DNA of 64,000 nt. Source: Isoetes taiwanensis (Eukaryota > Streptophyta > Lycopodiopsida > Isoetales > Isoetaceae). The position numbers and the translations under genes are program-made. The stretch is taken from NCBI GenBank assembly GCA_021234155.1, contig JAJEKV010000064.1, positions 8,186,001 through 8,250,000 of the forward strand, given 5' to 3'. The notes beneath the pieces are model-generated. The model saw nothing but the letters and a program-made list of their open reading frames with translations, was not told where the DNA came from and made no database searches. Shown here piece by piece: positions 33,666-46,600 of the stretch (position 1 is the stretch's first letter; the number at the start of each line of letters is the position of its first letter).

Positions 33666-34390
33666 ATCATGTGCTTCATATAGCAACCTCAATCTCAACT
33701 CATGATCATTAGGAATACATATACGCCATTATAATATAAAACTCCTTTGGACAATGCATACCCTGAAAATCTTGAGGGTTCTCCAACACAAAAAGCAAAA
33801 TATGGATCATTCCTTAGCTTATTAAGAATATCTCAGATCCCATTGCCCTTGTAACACACTAATAGAGGTTAAAATGACCTTCGAGACAAAGCATCAAAGA
33901 ATCACATTTTCTTTGCCGTTGATATTCAATTTCAAAATCATACTCTTCTCTTAATTGCATCCACCTCCTTTGCCTATTATTCAAATATGGTCTGTTTTGC
34001 AAAATACTTCAAATTTTGATGGTCACTTTCAAAAGAAACGCATTAACCTAATAAATAATGTCTCCATACCCTTAAGGCATGGATAATGGCCAACATTTCC
34101 AAATCATGCACCGGGTAATTTTGTTCAAATAGAGACAATTTACTTAGATATATAAGCACAAATCCCGGGCCATCCCGCAGAAGACTCCTCCTACAAATTT
34201 TCCCATAAGCATCCGGTGGACTACATGGAAGGGTATATTCATGTCCTGAATCCTTAAAACCGGTGCACTAATCAAAACATCCTTTTAACTTTTTGAAAAC
34301 TTTCTTGACAACTATCACCCAATGCAAATCATTCTTCTTACCCAACAAAGAAGTCAAAGGAGCAAAGAATCTTTGCAAATAATACCCCGC
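33666..34390 (-). pseudogene. G element RNase H, second copy
   Basis: The counterpart of 12840-13530. Nucleotide identity is near complete over AT-rich stretches (for example around 33940-34020), but no long frame survives. Small differences sit at CTG, CAG and CCG sites. No separate catalytic assessment is possible. Confidence 0.78.
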
Positions 34391-35160
34391 TAATCCCAAA
34401 AATGATCTTTACCTCTTTTCACCGCCTTTGGTGTGGGCCAATCTCTAATCCGGGCTTCAATCTTGGAAGGATCTGGCTCTTAATCCCTTTTCGAAATTAC
34501 ATGCCCAAGGTATATCAATCTAGTTTGTGCAAAAAGAACACTTAGATAGCTTACCATACAACTTTTTCGTCGCGAAAATAGCTAATGTCTCGCTTTTACA
34601 TGTTCCACATGCTCCTCTAATGTCCTGGAATATACCAAAATATCATCAAAGAAAACCAATATAAACTTATCCAGAAAGATCTAATATCTCGCTCATTAGG
34701 CGATAAAAGTGGCAGGGAGCATTTGTCAACCCAAAGGGCATTACAACAAACTCGTAATGTCCGTAGCGCGGTCCTAAAGGCAGCCTTGTACATATCTCAG
34801 ATCCTTGATCCTGGATCTGATGATATCCGTGATCAGAGATCAATTTTTGTGAAGTACTTAGCTTGCCCTAACCGATCAAATAACTCATCAACCCTAGGCA
34901 ATGCATATCTATTCTTCATCAGTATCTCGTTAAGCATGCTAGAATCAATACACAACCTTAAAGTCCCATCTTTTTTTTTTTAACAAACAAAATCGGGCGC
35001 ACTCAAATGGAGAAACACCTAATCGTGATAAACCCTTGTTCCAATAATTCCGCTTAACAAGTTTTTCAATTCAGCCATCTCTAATGCATGAAATCTATAT
35101 GGTGGCCTTGATGGGTTCCTCTCCGTGGAACAAGTTCTATCTCATGATCTACCATTCTAT
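34391..35160 (-). pseudogene. G element reverse transcriptase, second copy
   Basis: The counterpart of 13525-14350. The nucleotide stretch encoding the FFDDILVYS active site is kept at about 34628-34668, and the poly-T tract that breaks the frame is again present (about 34971-34981). Numerous one- to three-base differences leave no long open frame. Confidence 0.8.
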
Positions 35161-35339
35161 GTGGAGGCAATTCGTTAATTTTAGGAAACACATCGAGAAC
35201 TCATCCAACACTTTCTCGGATCTCGTGAGCAATAGGTTGTTCCTCAGAAACCCACGGGTACCCAAAAAATGCACATCCCATTCTTATGCAACCATTCTTA
35301 ACTGCTTCTTAAAACTTTTCTGGGACAAAGGTGTAACCA

Positions 35340-35690
35340 CTAATGACGTAAGGCAATCCTTCCAAAGACATGCTTATCTCCATTAGGACTTTGGCATGTA
35401 AATCGCTTGCTCTCCTCGCAATCAATGCAAGCTTTATATGGCCTCAACCATGACATTCCTAGAATAGCATCATACTCCCCTAGGCTCAATACTTCAAAGC
35501 TAGTATGGGACTCAAGATCTCCTACTTGGAATTTAAGATTGTCTACCTTAGCATAAGAAGTCTTAATTTTACCATCACCAACCCACATATCTAGGGTCCC
35601 ACTAATCATATTCAAATCTAGTTTCTTTGCCAGCCTTTGGGGAAATAAAACAATGTGTACTACCACAATCAATAAGAAAGAGAACAGAAC
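35340..35690 (-). pseudogene. G element protease, second copy
   Basis: An open run of 110 residues on the minus strand (35340-35672) holds KKLDLNMISGTLDMWVGDGK, FEVLSLGEYDAILGMSWLRP and the following Cys-containing tail. The preceding active-site segment lies at about 35640-35690, in the wrong frame. It matches 14442-14850. Confidence 0.8.
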
Positions 35691-36985
35691 TCCATGAATA
35701 ATACCTCGAACTCGATAACCGCGGCTTGATTATCTACACTACGGTCCATTTGCGGCATACATGCACATTCTTTTCAACAGAGGGTCCATGATTCGAAAGC
35801 AAAACCCTAACTTCAACCTGCAGGTTAGCTTGTATTATAATCCCGTTGTCTCCTCTAGCTTGTCCTCTGCCACCCCTATTATTGTCCCAAAAACCTCCAC
35901 GACCACCCTTCAAGCATTTCCGGCCTCCATTTCTCCGCCTTGGCCCCCGCCCATAAGTATCACTAGAATTCAACCCGACCATCGGGTTTGTTTTGCTCCA
36001 CGCTGAGAAGATGCGCACGCAGGCAAAGATTTTATCCATCCACCTTCTCTGACAATCTCGGCCCATAATGACCAACTTCTCTGCGACCTAAAGCATCATT
36101 CTCATTAAGACACTTTTCCCTAGTTTCATCATTCAAAGGTGCATACATAGGCCAGATCCTCGATTTTGATCGCCTCCCCAGATACTAACAAGGCAGCCCA
36201 TGCCACCCCTACTAGAGAATCTACCACCCGCCGCAGATCCACCCGGCCCGCCATGTGGAAGGAACTTGTCTCTTCTTAGTATTCTCCAGGTTGTTTTCAC
36301 CAGTCGATTCGATTCTTAGCAATTCTAATACTTCTCCAAATCCTTATAGGACACACGACATTGTGCTCTTAATATCAACAACTCAAGAACCCTTTACAAA
36401 TCGAGCACAAAGCTTCTCCTTATCCTCAAAAAGGACAATGATATCAAGAACCTTCTAAACTTCTTATATATATTCTCAGATCCCTTTTCATTGTCAAGTC
36501 CAAGAACTCATTCATCTTGTCAACTTTGTACCGGGGAGGCATAAAATGTCCTTCAAAAGCGGTCTTAAACTTGCCAAGTTACTTTTGCGCCACGCGGTCT
36601 TATTTATGTCCATAAAATGAATTCTCCCACCATACTCTAGCAAATCCACCCAACATTGCTTTTGAGCCAATACAAATTTTAATGTAATCTTCAAAAAGAT
36701 AATGAGTTTAAAGTAAAACTCATCCCCTAAGCCACGAAATCGTGATCATCCCCATAACGTTCTCTCCGGAAAATACCCCCCTCAAGTGTCCTTCAAAGAC
36801 CTTCTAATGCCTTGTCCGCGGTTGCCTTTTACATGCAGGCACTCTCGGCCGCAACACTACTTATTTAATAGCCTACAAGATATTGGCTACATCGTGAGCT
36901 CCACTGGCTGCCGTGCCCTCGGGATCCTCAGGGGAACTCATCTCTACAAGAACTGAACCATAAGAAATATCATCAATAATCACAA
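35691..36985 (-). pseudogene. G element gag, second copy, with N-terminal part
   Basis: Sequence equivalent to 14851-15422 is at about 35691-36264 (Gly/Arg-rich GRGPRRRNGGRK, knuckle region near 36060-36110). Beyond 36264 comes the part missing from the first copy. On the minus strand it has QKQCWVDLLEYGGRIHFMD (near 36600-36660) and, in another frame, YKVDKMNEFLDLT (near 36490-36530), the end of a retrotransposon capsid domain. The reading frame is broken. This is the 5' end of the G coding region, next to the primer site. Confidence 0.72.
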
Positions 36986-37012
36986 ATCTCATAATCCACT
37001 AACCAAAACTTT

Positions 37013-37024
37013 GCTCGATACCAA
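37013..37024 (-). other. Primer binding site of element G
   Basis: On the minus strand TTGGTATCGAGC lies just inside the 5' LTR. It matches the initiator-Met tRNA type primer site (TGGTATC.GAGC) used by many plant LTR elements. Confidence 0.8.
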
Positions 37025-37027
37025 CCG

Positions 37028-39346
37028 TGATTCGCCCGCCAGCTAATCCCTCATTGGCGGGAGATCCCATCGATCTCTACCGTTGATCTATTTAACCGCT
37101 GTAACTCAAGAAATTAATACAAGCATACCTAGGTAAAGAATTTCAATCTTTTATAATGCGCTCTAAGGTCCTTAAAAATTCTATACTTGCCATTGCACGC
37201 CAAAACCCCCACAACACAACAACCAAGTTTAAAAAATAATTATAGTTTTAAGCCAATCCATAATGATAATAAGAATATTAAGCAAATATATGGTCTAGCA
37301 ATCCACACACTCCTACTCTTTCGGCAGCCTTGGCTACTTTCCTGAAAGCATCTCGCGACCTTTACACCATTTAACAACGGGGTTAGTCACACCACGGACT
37401 AAGTGGGATCCCGGGGATTTAGAATATATCAAGCATCAATTACCACAAGCATTAACTTAGGAACAATAACTTAGCCTTACCGTAACCTAAAGCCCGCGAA
37501 TCCAAGTTATTAGGTCCAACCAACATGAACACAATGCATAATTACTCTAAGCACAACCATTGCAACTTGATTCCAAAGATTAAAAACCACATATACTCTA
37601 GCCAATGACCATAGCATCAACATTGCAAACCAATATTCCTCCGGTTCGAAAGTAAGGTCAACTCCTACGGACAAAGCGTTGACATAGAGCCCGGGAAAAT
37701 CCACGCGCGTACACACCCTTCCACGCTGGCCCAAAAATTGGAGGACCACTTCTTTCGCATGACGTTGTACCTACTCTGCATTCAACGCCTCATGTTCAAA
37801 ATACCATTTTACATAGCACTGCAAACTGTGAGGGCTAGACCATCGCACCTAGACTCCCCCGTGAGGTCTATATATCAAAAGAATTTCACCATATACAATT
37901 ACATACATTCCACCATCATGCCCATGCCTTAACATACTAACATCAAATAATTCCATAATTCACACATGAAATGTCTAACCATAGCCTTAATAACGCAAAA
38001 AAATGCAACCATCACCATTAAATTAAAAAATAAACGCGTCTATATCTTTCATATAGATTCACTAACAATAAGGTTACTAGAGACTTTAATAATATTAATC
38101 TATAACATTCTAACCCGTATGCCTTGTATTTTCTTTTCCCACTCAATTGAGCTAATTCCAAGGTTAAATATATATAACTAGATAACTTGTTAGTCTTCTC
38201 ATGTCGTTATGACTATTAATATAAACCCGCTTTAACAAGGGCCTCCCCGCTTGTATATATATTTGAACCCAACTCTTGCTCCAACTCCACCTTGATACTT
38301 TAAGATAACCGTGAGCCTTAACTTTTAACCTTTGAACTTTATTATATTACTTCCTTACTAACAAGTAACTAAATTGTTAACTTTTTTTTATGATCTAACC
38401 CTAACCCTAGGCAAGTTCTGGTGACCTAATCCGCTCGCCGCTTCTTTGCTATGGATATGGCCTCCCGTGCCATTGAATCCATGCCAAAACTCCCCTAGCT
38501 CCTCCCCATTTTGTTTGCAAAGAGGTTTTCGCCATTTCGGCCCGGTTTTCCTGCTAGTTCCGGGACAATTCCCCGGAAAGCACCAAGATCATGGGATTTA
38601 CATAAATAATCTTGCTTTGATCTTCCCTGATTCCTCATTCCTTTTCCATTTGGCCTCCCTAAGGCCCAAATCGACCCATTTCTCATCACATTTCATGCTT
38701 CCGGATCTTCACCCCATACTGGGGATCCCGTTATATAAATCCGGAAGATGCAAGGGAACTTTTACGATTTTAACACGTTTTAAATTCGATACCTATCCCT
38801 TTACCTTAATCCATCCCTCATGTTCTAACATGAGCTTATTCCAAAGACTTCCTCTGCATGATCCTAGATGCTTGTCTCCACTTAGATCCCGTGATACTTT
38901 TGCAATCAATATGCCATCATAAAATACTTCCAAATTCAATCACGCAAGCTTTTTCCATATTCACGCACTTTTAGTTTAACTCTAAATCAATACTAAGTTT
39001 CATAACAATCCTAATGTGATCAACACAATTCAAGATGCACAATTTTGCTACGCTAGAAAACCCTGTGTGTAAGGCTTGATCCCCACCGGAATCCATTGTT
39101 GCTTTTTCTCACCCCAACGCTCCGTAGCTTTGCCGCCATTCGCCCTTCAAAGAATCCCTCTCAGAAATCAATCTTTTCCCAATGCTTTTCTGTACTTATA
39201 TTACTTTTTTAACCCGTTATTTACGTCAGTATAATCTCTATATATACGACGTATTTCTCCGCATCGTGATATTTTGATTAATATTCCTTTGCATCTCTTT
39301 AAATAAAAATAATCCACAATTTACCTCAAAATCCTAGGTCCGCACA
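37028..39346 (-). repeat. 5' LTR of gypsy element G
   Basis: About 2.32 kb, matching 8695-10977. Its inner edge begins TGATTCGCCCGCC beside the primer site. Its outer edge ends AGGTCCGCACA at about 39346, where the other LTR reads AGGTCCGTTACA. Beyond it the PPR gene resumes. The ends of the pair show which side is 5' on the minus strand. Confidence 0.87.
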
Positions 39347-39638
39347 ATTCAGTTTGATAAATATGGGCATGGGGAATCCTTACCTTCCGCATAGCTTTGG
39401 AACCGCCATATCTTCGGACTAAAGAAGCAAAGGTATAGAAGCTACCTAAATGCCAAGTCTCAACAGACCAATCGAAATTCCTTCCCAAAGACCATGCTTT
39501 GCCGCTCTTTCGATTGTTCTCAAAGCCTGGAAAAGGCTTGGATCAGGCAAATCGGCCCTATAACATGCCAAAATTGAGGGTTTTGAAGAACTAATCAAGT
39601 CGATTAGATTGAATAGAAGGGTGCCGATTGGAAATCAT
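39347..39638 (-). pseudogene. PPR protein, N-terminal part, broken
   Basis: A start codon may be at 39636-39638 (MISNRHPSIQSNRLD, then a stop). Further on, the same frame reads PFPGFENNRKSGKAWSLG, SVETWHLGSFYTFASLVRRY and GGSKAMRKVRIPHAHIYQTE, ending in Leu at the edge of the G LTR. FASLVRR....KA...R..HAHI..T.L is the opening motif of many PLS PPR proteins. In such proteins it is followed by an N...DRFLGNL.V.MYGK motif, which is exactly what lies at 8625-8694. The two parts are therefore one gene cut by element G. Three in-frame stops upstream of SVETW show further damage. Confidence 0.83.
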
Positions 39639-40425
39639 GGCCGCTTAAAGTAAATCCCGAAGATGGAGATGGAAAACAGAGGAATAAATTCTAAAATGGG
39701 GCGACGCGGAAAGAAGCCAAAATTTGTTAGCCCAATAACTAACTCTAATTTCCATGAATTTTCATACATAAAACTAAATCCAACGCTTAAAATAACGCCC
39801 ATTACTACAAAATCCCACTTTGGCGGCTACGTGAACACTCTAAAATTGCTTCAAAGTGTGTGTCAACATAAACTTATGTTTGTGCAAACGTGCTAAAATT
39901 CCTCAATAGATCCCTCTAACCAGGCTAAATCCCAACTTATAATTAAAGCTCTCAGCACCATGAAATTGCCGAGTAATAAATAGATAGGATATATGTACTG
40001 TCTGTGTGCCATCACTAGCGGATAAGAACACTGTGTAACGGCTATGGCTACCGATTTGGTCTGCGCATCGCCATTTCTCATGAAGCCGGATATTGTTCAC
40101 CCTACATTGGAATTGCGCATGGCTACACACGGGTATACCATATCTGTTACTAGGCCTAAAATGCAGGAACGGAAAAACTGCAAGGCTTCTATCACAAATA
40201 TAAAATTCTCTTAGCTTTGGTCAAATTATGATTGGGAAATGCAAAGTCAAGAACTGTGGGAAGATTTGGTCTGAAATTTATCGGACGAGCACGTTCCATC
40301 CAGGGCCGATGCAGTGCCTCCTGACACCAAACAGCAAGTATTTGCAGATTTATACTGTTCTCGTGAAATTATGTTTTTAGAGCTTTTGTGAATGCTGCTT
40401 GTTTACTTTTTCTTTATGTATGCAG
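39639..40425. other. Intergenic region between PPR gene and PLGG1-like gene
   Basis: About 790 bases between two divergently arranged genes. It should hold both promoters and perhaps the first exon of the PLGG1-like gene with its transit peptide, but I could not recognise that exon. Short frames show no family motif. Confidence 0.4.
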
Positions 40426-43400
40426 CTAATAACTGTCGTGCATTTGGGGGTATCCTTGGGTCTAATTGTCTCCCTAGACAAAAGCTTTGGGGGTTCTTTT
40501 TCAGAACAGCCCCCAATTCGCTTCCCGAGTTCTTTGTTTGGAATGTTCTGTCTTTTTGACGTTGTTGATAGTTTTGGAAGGCTACTGCACAAGATGCTGC
40601 TGCTATAGTGGTTGCATTTTTTTTTTCTGCCAGCTACTACTTTTATACAGAGATGGCTGCCCTTGTTCTATGTTCCTTCCCTCGTCGTCATTCCATTAGC
40701 TATACAGGGTATTCCAGCAGCTGCAGGTGCAAAGATTGTCGGCATCCTTGGTACGTTGTTTTAGCCCATTCTTTTAGCCATCAATACTGTTTCTCCAAGA
40801 CACACATCTACGATTGCCAAATTGAAAAGAGATTAACTGGTGTTCGAAGGAATGGTCCCCCCCACCTCCATAGATATAATAGATAGATGTATAACCCATT
40901 TGATGATTTCGCAAACGGTATTCTCTGTAAGAAGCTTTTGTTCTGCTTTTTGGGCATTTATTGCAGATTTTTTCTGCAGATAGGCAATGGAAGCAGCTGC
41001 TATTTGAGATAGACATTTTTGTCATGACCCTCTTGCTTTTCTTGGTACCAAGCACATTCCCTTGCAGGAATGGCAAGGTCCCATGTCCTCCTAAAAATAC
41101 ACAACACCCAGGCGCTAACTTGGCTTCCAGCTATGCTGTTTGGGACCTTATTTGCATATATGAAGCTTTGTAAAACATTTTAAGATGCTATTACATTTTG
41201 AGTCAATAATTCTGATGCTGTACTTATACAGATTATGATTTTCTTGATAAAAAAGCCAGACAAATAGACCAATGAAAACCATCTTTGAACTTATAAATTT
41301 ATTCTGCAGTTTGCGGGCTGGGTAGCAACTTTGGCAGTGACAGGCTATACGGTATTGACTGTGAGGAAACTAGTAAAGACAGAGATGCAACATGAGGACC
41401 TCTTCCAAAATCAGCTCCTTACAAAACTTAAGAACTTATTATCCTCAACAATCGACATGGGGGGTATCCCTTATGTCTGGCAGTCCTAAAGCCCAATGTT
41501 CTAAGGCTCAGTTCCTTTGACGGCTCTTCCTTTTTGCTTACATCTACAATGGTTGGCTACATCCTGGGATCCAGGTAAACTGTAAAATAAGGGATCATTT
41601 CTTGTTCAATGATTTCCTCAATGATTGCTATGTAAGTATTAGCATGGTTGCCTGGTTAGTGACATTCATATGATCATAATTGCATGGGGTTAGTTTGGTG
41701 CCATATTCTCGAAAGAAAACATCCTCTAGAGGGGAGGAATGTTAAAGCATACTAGGGTATAGGATAAAACCTTGCAGAGGTTGGGGACAAAGGTTCACCC
41801 CTTTGGTGTGTCAATTAGTGGTTATTAAGCGTAACACTTACAGGTATGCGGAATGGGGTGGGCACTAGATAGTGCTGGATCGTGTTTGAACATGGTGTTC
41901 ACTGTTGTTTCATTATGAAACACGTTCTGATACTGAGCATTGAATATGGACAGGTGGTGCAAAACAAGCCAACAAATTATACACTGCATGAACCTTTAGC
42001 TGCAGTCTTCAAATTTACAATGCTCATAAAAAATAATTCTATCATCGTCCATTCACTTAAGAACCCCAGAGATATATATGAGCTACCAGTTTCAATTCAA
42101 CTTTAAGTATGCATTGTCTTCTAGAAAATCTTGCATGAAGCCGCACAAGAAGAGACATTCATCACCTTTTGTTATTTGCAGGTTCCCACAAGATGTTCGG
42201 AGAGTGTTCCATCCATTATAACATGCTTTGATGGCAAATGTGGGTGCTCTTACATACGGTGCACTCACTGGGCTTGGCTACAGGTATGCTTTAGGTGGGT
42301 GCCTCATTGAAGATATGGAATTTGCAACAAACATCATTAAGTAACATGCAGGTTTTGCTGAGATCTATGCCAAGTATTCTAGGACTCTTTTTCATGGTAA
42401 ATGCAATGCATTTCAAGTCCATTTCTGGTGAAATGGCATGCAGGTTGATTCTCCCTCTCAATGGTCTGGCCTTTCTACTGTGTGGCATAAGGCTGTCCCC
42501 ATAATGAGCTATGAAACAGTGGTTAGGATTGCATCCCAAAGAAAAGATACCATGAAACCATCCTTTACTTGAGTAGGACTACAAGGACCTTAAAAAATGT
42601 TTTCATCTGGCCATATATGGTGTAATTTCCCCACTATTGAATATAATTTATAAGAGCAGTCTGCAACCTAGGAAAGAGTGCAATGACTACCCTAGCTACT
42701 TGAGGTTTTTATAGTATTGCATAGTCATAATGCATCAACCTAGTAGGATCAAGGCTAAATTAGTAAGATCTACACTTGTTAGTTATTCCTTGCACTCCAG
42801 ATGCTCCATCCTCAATTCTAACAGCACCTCCTATCATGGGTCAAACGGTGCTGCAATTTTGAAACATTATTTAGAAATATAAACTCTTCAATAGATGCTG
42901 AAGTTGTTATCTATCCTTATCAGTCTCTTTATTATTTTAGGGGCATATTTGGCCTAAGAATCCACTCAGTCCAGGAGCTGGTGATTTGCTTATGGGATTT
43001 TCAGGCTCAGTTATTATTTCCTTTGCATTTTCCATATTCCGGCAGCGATAAAGTAGGTATTGTGTGAAAAAATGCATTTCATTGAGAGCATCTATACTAT
43101 AGTGTCACCTGATATTTTCTTCTTACATTCTTCTGTCAGTTAGTTCAAAAGACATGCTGTAGAGATATTGTCAGCTGTTTTGGCTTCGTCCCTATTCTCT
43201 TTGTATTCAACTGCCATGGTCTGGTCATGCCCTTGGTTTAGACCCATTGCTTACACGGGCAATAATTCCAAGATGTGTAACGGTTGCTTTGGCGCTTCCC
43301 CATAGCAAGCCTACTAGAAGGTCCCAGTTCAATTGCCTAACTGCGTGTTCAGATAGTTTATGCGAATCACACCATAACAAAGGAGTCTAATGTGTTAGCG

Positions 43401-43657
43401 TCATAGTCTTTTAAGTTCTCCAATATCTCCAAGGTGTCACATCAAGATATCAAAGGCATTTTCCAAGGCATCAACGTAACAATCTCAGAAGAGAATTTTG
43501 TTCTTGAGACATGTGCTTCATTTGCAGCTTCGAATCCGTCTCTTACTGCGGCTGTAGTTGTGCTGACTGGACTTGTCGGAGCGAACTTTGGCCAGCTTGT
43601 CCTGGATAAACTCGGTCTTAGTGATCCAATAAGCCGTGGAATGGCCATTGCTTCGAG

Positions 43658-46600
43658 GTAAGTTTATAGCACCAAAAACTTAGCTTTTGTGTGACTGCAT
43701 GTTTATGAAAGTTAGGTATCATGCATAGCACTGGATAGTGCATGCCTTTACCCTTCCTAAATGGTTTCGCACAAGCATTGGAGGGGATGCCTTTACTAAG
43801 CACGTATAATCAAGATATCCAAGTTGGTTTAATTATTGCATCTAAGAGTAGCAGTCAACGAACATTGCATATAGTTTTAGTGTTTATAAGCTCAGGTAGT
43901 CTTCGTTTTGCAGCCCCCAGTTCTTTTATGTGGTGATTAATTTTAGTTTCAAACTGGCATCCTTAAGTCAACGCAAGAAGGGAACTAGAAATATAAAAAT
44001 TAGAATGTCTATGTGCAATTGTACTCTGGAACCCTGGCCATGTTTATAAGAAACCGTACCTTTTCCAACACTGTTCTAAACTTTCAATGTGGCTCATCAA
44101 ATGAGAAACCAGAATCAGAAATAGGTTATTTTTCTTAGAAAAGGAAGGCTATACTCAAACATGAAGCACAGAACGGTTGAGCATCATGAGGATCAAATGC
44201 TTCTTACCTTTCGAATGACATTGAGATCAAAAAAGTCCAATTCCAGTCTTTAGCCTAGGCCTTAGGATTTTCAAGTTGACTGCCATGTTGGAAGTTGGTA
44301 ACCCAAAGAGAGCAAACAACCAACATGGTCTGAAGCCCTGGCTTTTGCCAAACCAGCAGATTCATCTATTCCATCATGCTTGCACCACATAAAAGGTTAA
44401 CATAACAGTGATATTGACCTTAAAGAAAGTAGGCAACATGAACGAAAGAAGACAATAAAAATAGATGCCACTAACAAGCATCGAATGGGTCATACCAGAA
44501 CTATGTATGTACCATCTACATACTATCTTTAATATATGTCATAAAAAGAGTATTATATTAACAAGTAGGCACAATAACACTTGTCTCTACTACTTAACCA
44601 ATAAGTAGAACGACCTATGAACAGTGAATAGCAGGGCAACTATGGTAGATTAATCCATGTCCTAGATATCCTAGATAGAGACTCCAAATTGCAATCCCAA
44701 GACATGAGATAAGTGCTGAGCATCATATACAAGGTATTCCTTGGAAAAAAAAAGAAAAGAAAGAAGAACCTTGGGAAAGGAAAATAAAAGAAAAGAGAAA
44801 AAAGAAGAAGATAGATAAAAAATTGAAACCACCAAGGGCCATGGGACGGTACAACGAACAAGGACATTAACCCCAAAATCAAACAAAGGGACAAGGCCCG
44901 TCACAGTCACAGAACAATGAGTTTATAACTCGAACTAAATACAAACAACCAAAATAAGTACAACATAGGTGGAAGTCAACTATATGTAACCGAACCAAGG
45001 GTGATAGGCCACTAGTCACACAATAATAGCTGCTCCATCTCTGTATGCCGCCCCTCCCCTTGTGGGAAGAACATCTTAGCGCTTTATGTTATAAGGTTGA
45101 ATTAGAATGGTGGAGGAAGAACCTCATCATCCATTAAAACAAGGAAATCATTTTCATACAACCTTCTTGTCTAAGGACTTGTTGTAGTGAACAAGGACTT
45201 ATTCTCGTTGTCGAATAAAGCAAGAGCTTTGAAAACAACACGTCTACATTCCTTTTTAAATTGTCGATAATTATAATCAAAGGCCATGAGATGCCAATCT
45301 TTTACATTTTTGTCCAAGAATGAGGTAGCAGCCTTAACAAAATCCTCTGGATCATTTAATATTTGTAGAAAACAAATGTCGAACTCAAATCCAAACTAGT
45401 GCTGATGGTATACAAAGCAATACACAATTGTTTCTTATTTGCCGCACATTTCTTTAAAAATCGATGCTTAGAAAGTTGCAATGTGGAAATAACTTCCTTC
45501 ACAAGAAAGTAGTGCCTTGAGGTGACTATCATGTTAAAGGACATGCAATCCGTGATATGCGATTACAAAAATCACGATAAGATGTGGCGTAACTAAGTAA
45601 TCGTCTTTGAGCACCAACTTGTTGAGTTGCGACAATTCCGCGACTTCATATATATTGTCTCAATAAGAAGTGATGGGTTTCTTTTATCGGCGACTACTAG
45701 CCGTCTCCACGCCACCTACTATATGTAATTTAAACTTCTTCAATCATTATTTTGTTCCGCTTGATCTCCCCTGGCCCCTGTGCATTAGCCCGAGTACTCT
45801 ACTGCATTTGTGGACATAAATCTACTACCTATACAACCACATCATTTGGCTGTTGTGGTGCTTCCTCTTCCCTCTGAACCATGGCATCCATTAGAAGTAG
45901 CATCAAGAATCGGATGTACCTTTGGTGTATCCCTGTGTGGTACTAGATTTGAACTCTACGAGAGGATCGGATCAAGGATAATAGAATAAAGCGAAATTAA
46001 CAACTCCAAAAAGGATTCCAATTGGTAGATTTGTATAGTGTGTAAGAGCATGATATGGTCCAATGATGATAGTCTAGGAAGTGTGATGACCATATACATA
46101 TTACATAGTATTTTCTCTTGCTTTTGCATAAGTTCGTGATAGAAAGCACTTCGTCTTGAAGGTCAAAAGTACGTGCCATCAAACCCAGATATCTTGCATA
46201 GCAGTAAAAACTGCCGAACCTGTGTATACACTATAGTCTTCCATCATCCAATGACACTCTCGGATTTTGTTTTCTTTGTGTCATCATGAAGCACAAAAGC
46301 AAAACCAATCTATAAATTTGCTGGTATCATATAGGTTAGAGATGCAAAATAGCAATGGAATCACGGGGTTTGGGTGACCAAATTGCATCTCGAGCTTGCT
46401 CGAGGAGAATTGGAAAAAACATTTGATTCTTGCTGGTATGGAAAGGTTGAGTTGTGTCTAACCAGTCGTCCTCCAAACAATTGGATGAAGTGAAGCTTAA
46501 AAATATGTTCCATCACTACCAAAGCGTGCAAAAATTGCTTCCTTCTAAACGCCGGTGCTCTAAAACCCTAAAGAGAGAGAAACTCTATAGAGAGATAGAA

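Noticed and set aside
37013-37024. tRNA gene near the G primer site
   Set aside because: Only a short tRNA-complementary stretch is present, as expected for a primer binding site; no cloverleaf can be formed around it.
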